NCBI GenBank assembly: GCA_031281115.1
Contig: JAITFV010000071.1
Location: 1 to 6,149, forward strand
Length of the DNA: 6,149 nucleotides
Source: Oscillospiraceae bacterium
GTDB taxonomy: Bacteria; Bacillota; Clostridia; Oscillospirales; Ruminococcaceae
Direction: 5' to 3'
Of this stretch, positions 5,690 through 6,149 are shown piece after piece. How positions within the stretch are numbered: position 1 is the stretch's first letter; every line of letters starts with the position of its first letter. A program made the position numbers and the translations under genes. The notes below the pieces were generated by a model, which was not told the origin of the DNA, did no database searches, and was given only the letters and a program-made list of their open reading frames with translations.

Positions 5690-6105
5690 GGATATTGGCT
5701 GTTGATTACGGCGATGTGCGTACAGGGCTTGCTGTTTGCGATATGACAGAAACCCTTGCTTCACCGCACTCTGTTATTCACGAGCGGAATGAAAATGCAC
5801 TTATACAGAAAATCATGAAAATTGTTTCCCGGGAAGAAATCGGGGAAATCGTAGTAGGGAATCCTATAAACATGAATAATACCCGTGGTCCTCGTAGCGA
5901 GAAGTGCGCGGCTTTTGCGGAAAAGTTAAGAGAAGCCGCGAATGTTCCTGTTTTGCTATGGGATGAACGCGCTACAACCTCACTTGCACATACTTTGTTA
6001 AATGAAGCGGATAAAAAAGGAAAAAAGCGAAAAAACGTAATCGACGCGGCAGCAGCAGCGGTGATTTTGGAAAGTTATTTGAATTACAGGAGGAATAAAA
6101 AATGA
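5686..6105 (+). CDS. ruvX: RuvX/YqgF family putative Holliday junction resolvase / pre-16S rRNA nuclease
   Basis: RNase H-fold nuclease family; E. coli YqgF acts in 5' maturation of pre-16S rRNA, and a Holliday junction resolvase role has been proposed for some members. The 139-residue length is typical. Motifs in order are ILAVDYGDVRTGLAVCD with catalytic Asp7, IVVGNPINMN followed by GPRSEK (68-73), LLWDERATTS with Glu94 as the second acidic residue, and VIDAAAAAVILESYL with Asp120 as the third. All three active-site acids are present, so the enzyme should be functional. AGAGGGAG at 5672-5679 is a good ribosome binding site for the ATG at 5686, which overlaps the U32 stop by ATGA. Its own stop overlaps the next start in the same way. 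Identification is confident. Confidence 0.95.
   Translation: MRILAVDYGDVRTGLAVCDMTETLASPHSVIHERNENALIQKIMKIVSREEIGEIVVGNPINMNNTRGPRSEKCAAFAEKLREAANVPVLLWDERATTSLAHTLLNEADKKGKKRKNVIDAAAAAVILESYLNYRRNKK
6088..6093 (+). promoter_or_regulatory. Strong ribosome binding site of the last gene
   Basis: AGGAGG, a full Shine-Dalgarno match eight bases before the ATG at 6102, lies inside the end of ruvX. It supports the partial gene as real. Confidence 0.8.
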
Positions 6106-6149
6106 AATACTTCAAAAAGATAGCAGGTGAGCGGGTTTATCTCTCGCCG
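6102..6149 (+). CDS. Probable GNAT-family N-acetyltransferase (5' end only)
   Basis: Only 16 codons lie in the window, reading MKYFKKIAGERVYLSP. A short basic start followed by G-x-R-V-Y-L-x-P is the usual opening of Gcn5-related acetyltransferases of the RimJ/RimL type, which transfer acetyl from acetyl-CoA to amines. The start is supported by a strong AGGAGG and by a four-base ATGA overlap with the ruvX stop. The acetyl-CoA-binding motifs would lie beyond the right edge, so the family call rests on this short N-terminus alone, and the substrate cannot be guessed. Confidence 0.6.
   Translation, partial: MKYFKKIAGERVYLSP

Overview
The window looks like a low-to-mid GC Firmicutes chromosome, most likely an uncultured member of the Clostridia. 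This is inferred from the CdaA–CdaR pair, a ZapA-like division protein, a U32 protein with clostridial-style motifs and RuvX/YqgF, all on the plus strand with AGGAGG-like ribosome binding sites. Genes are tightly packed and no gap exceeds 100 bases. No gene on the minus strand is supported. No tRNA, rRNA, CRISPR array or intrinsic terminator was seen.

Layout: (1) 1-554, the 3' part of a tRNA-dihydrouridine synthase gene (DusB-like). (2) 580-1488, a lipoprotein substrate-binding protein of the BtuF/FepB class. (3) 1539-2426 cdaA and 2436-3743 cdaR, the membrane diadenylate cyclase and its YbbR-domain partner, which make and control the essential second messenger c-di-AMP. (4) 3838-4659, a ZapA-like protein with a long coiled-coil tail built from three 50-residue repeats. 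(5) 4667-5689, a U32-family protein, short at its C-terminus and interrupted in frame by a 117-bp hairpin-rich insertion. (6) 5686-6105 ruvX (yqgF). (7) 6102-6149, the first 16 codons of a probable GNAT acetyltransferase. The last three genes are linked by ATGA stop/start overlaps, and the U32 start lies 7 bases after the zapA-like stop, so 3838-6149 probably forms one translationally coupled unit.

The most unusual element is at 4841-4957. It is 117 bp (39 codons) of stem-loop DNA: a perfect 12-bp hairpin, a three-way-junction-like module with two smaller hairpins, and a perfect 16-bp hairpin. It sits inside the U32 reading frame, exactly between a helix and the next conserved strand. Removing it restores the family-like run Gly-Ile-Lys-Leu-Tyr-Leu-Ala-Leu-Asn-Thr-Leu. 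It resembles, in principle, the protein-coding palindromic elements known from Rickettsia (RPEs), but no such family is recognised here. The other notable point is the internally triplicated coiled-coil extension of the ZapA-like protein. The remaining genes are ordinary housekeeping genes.
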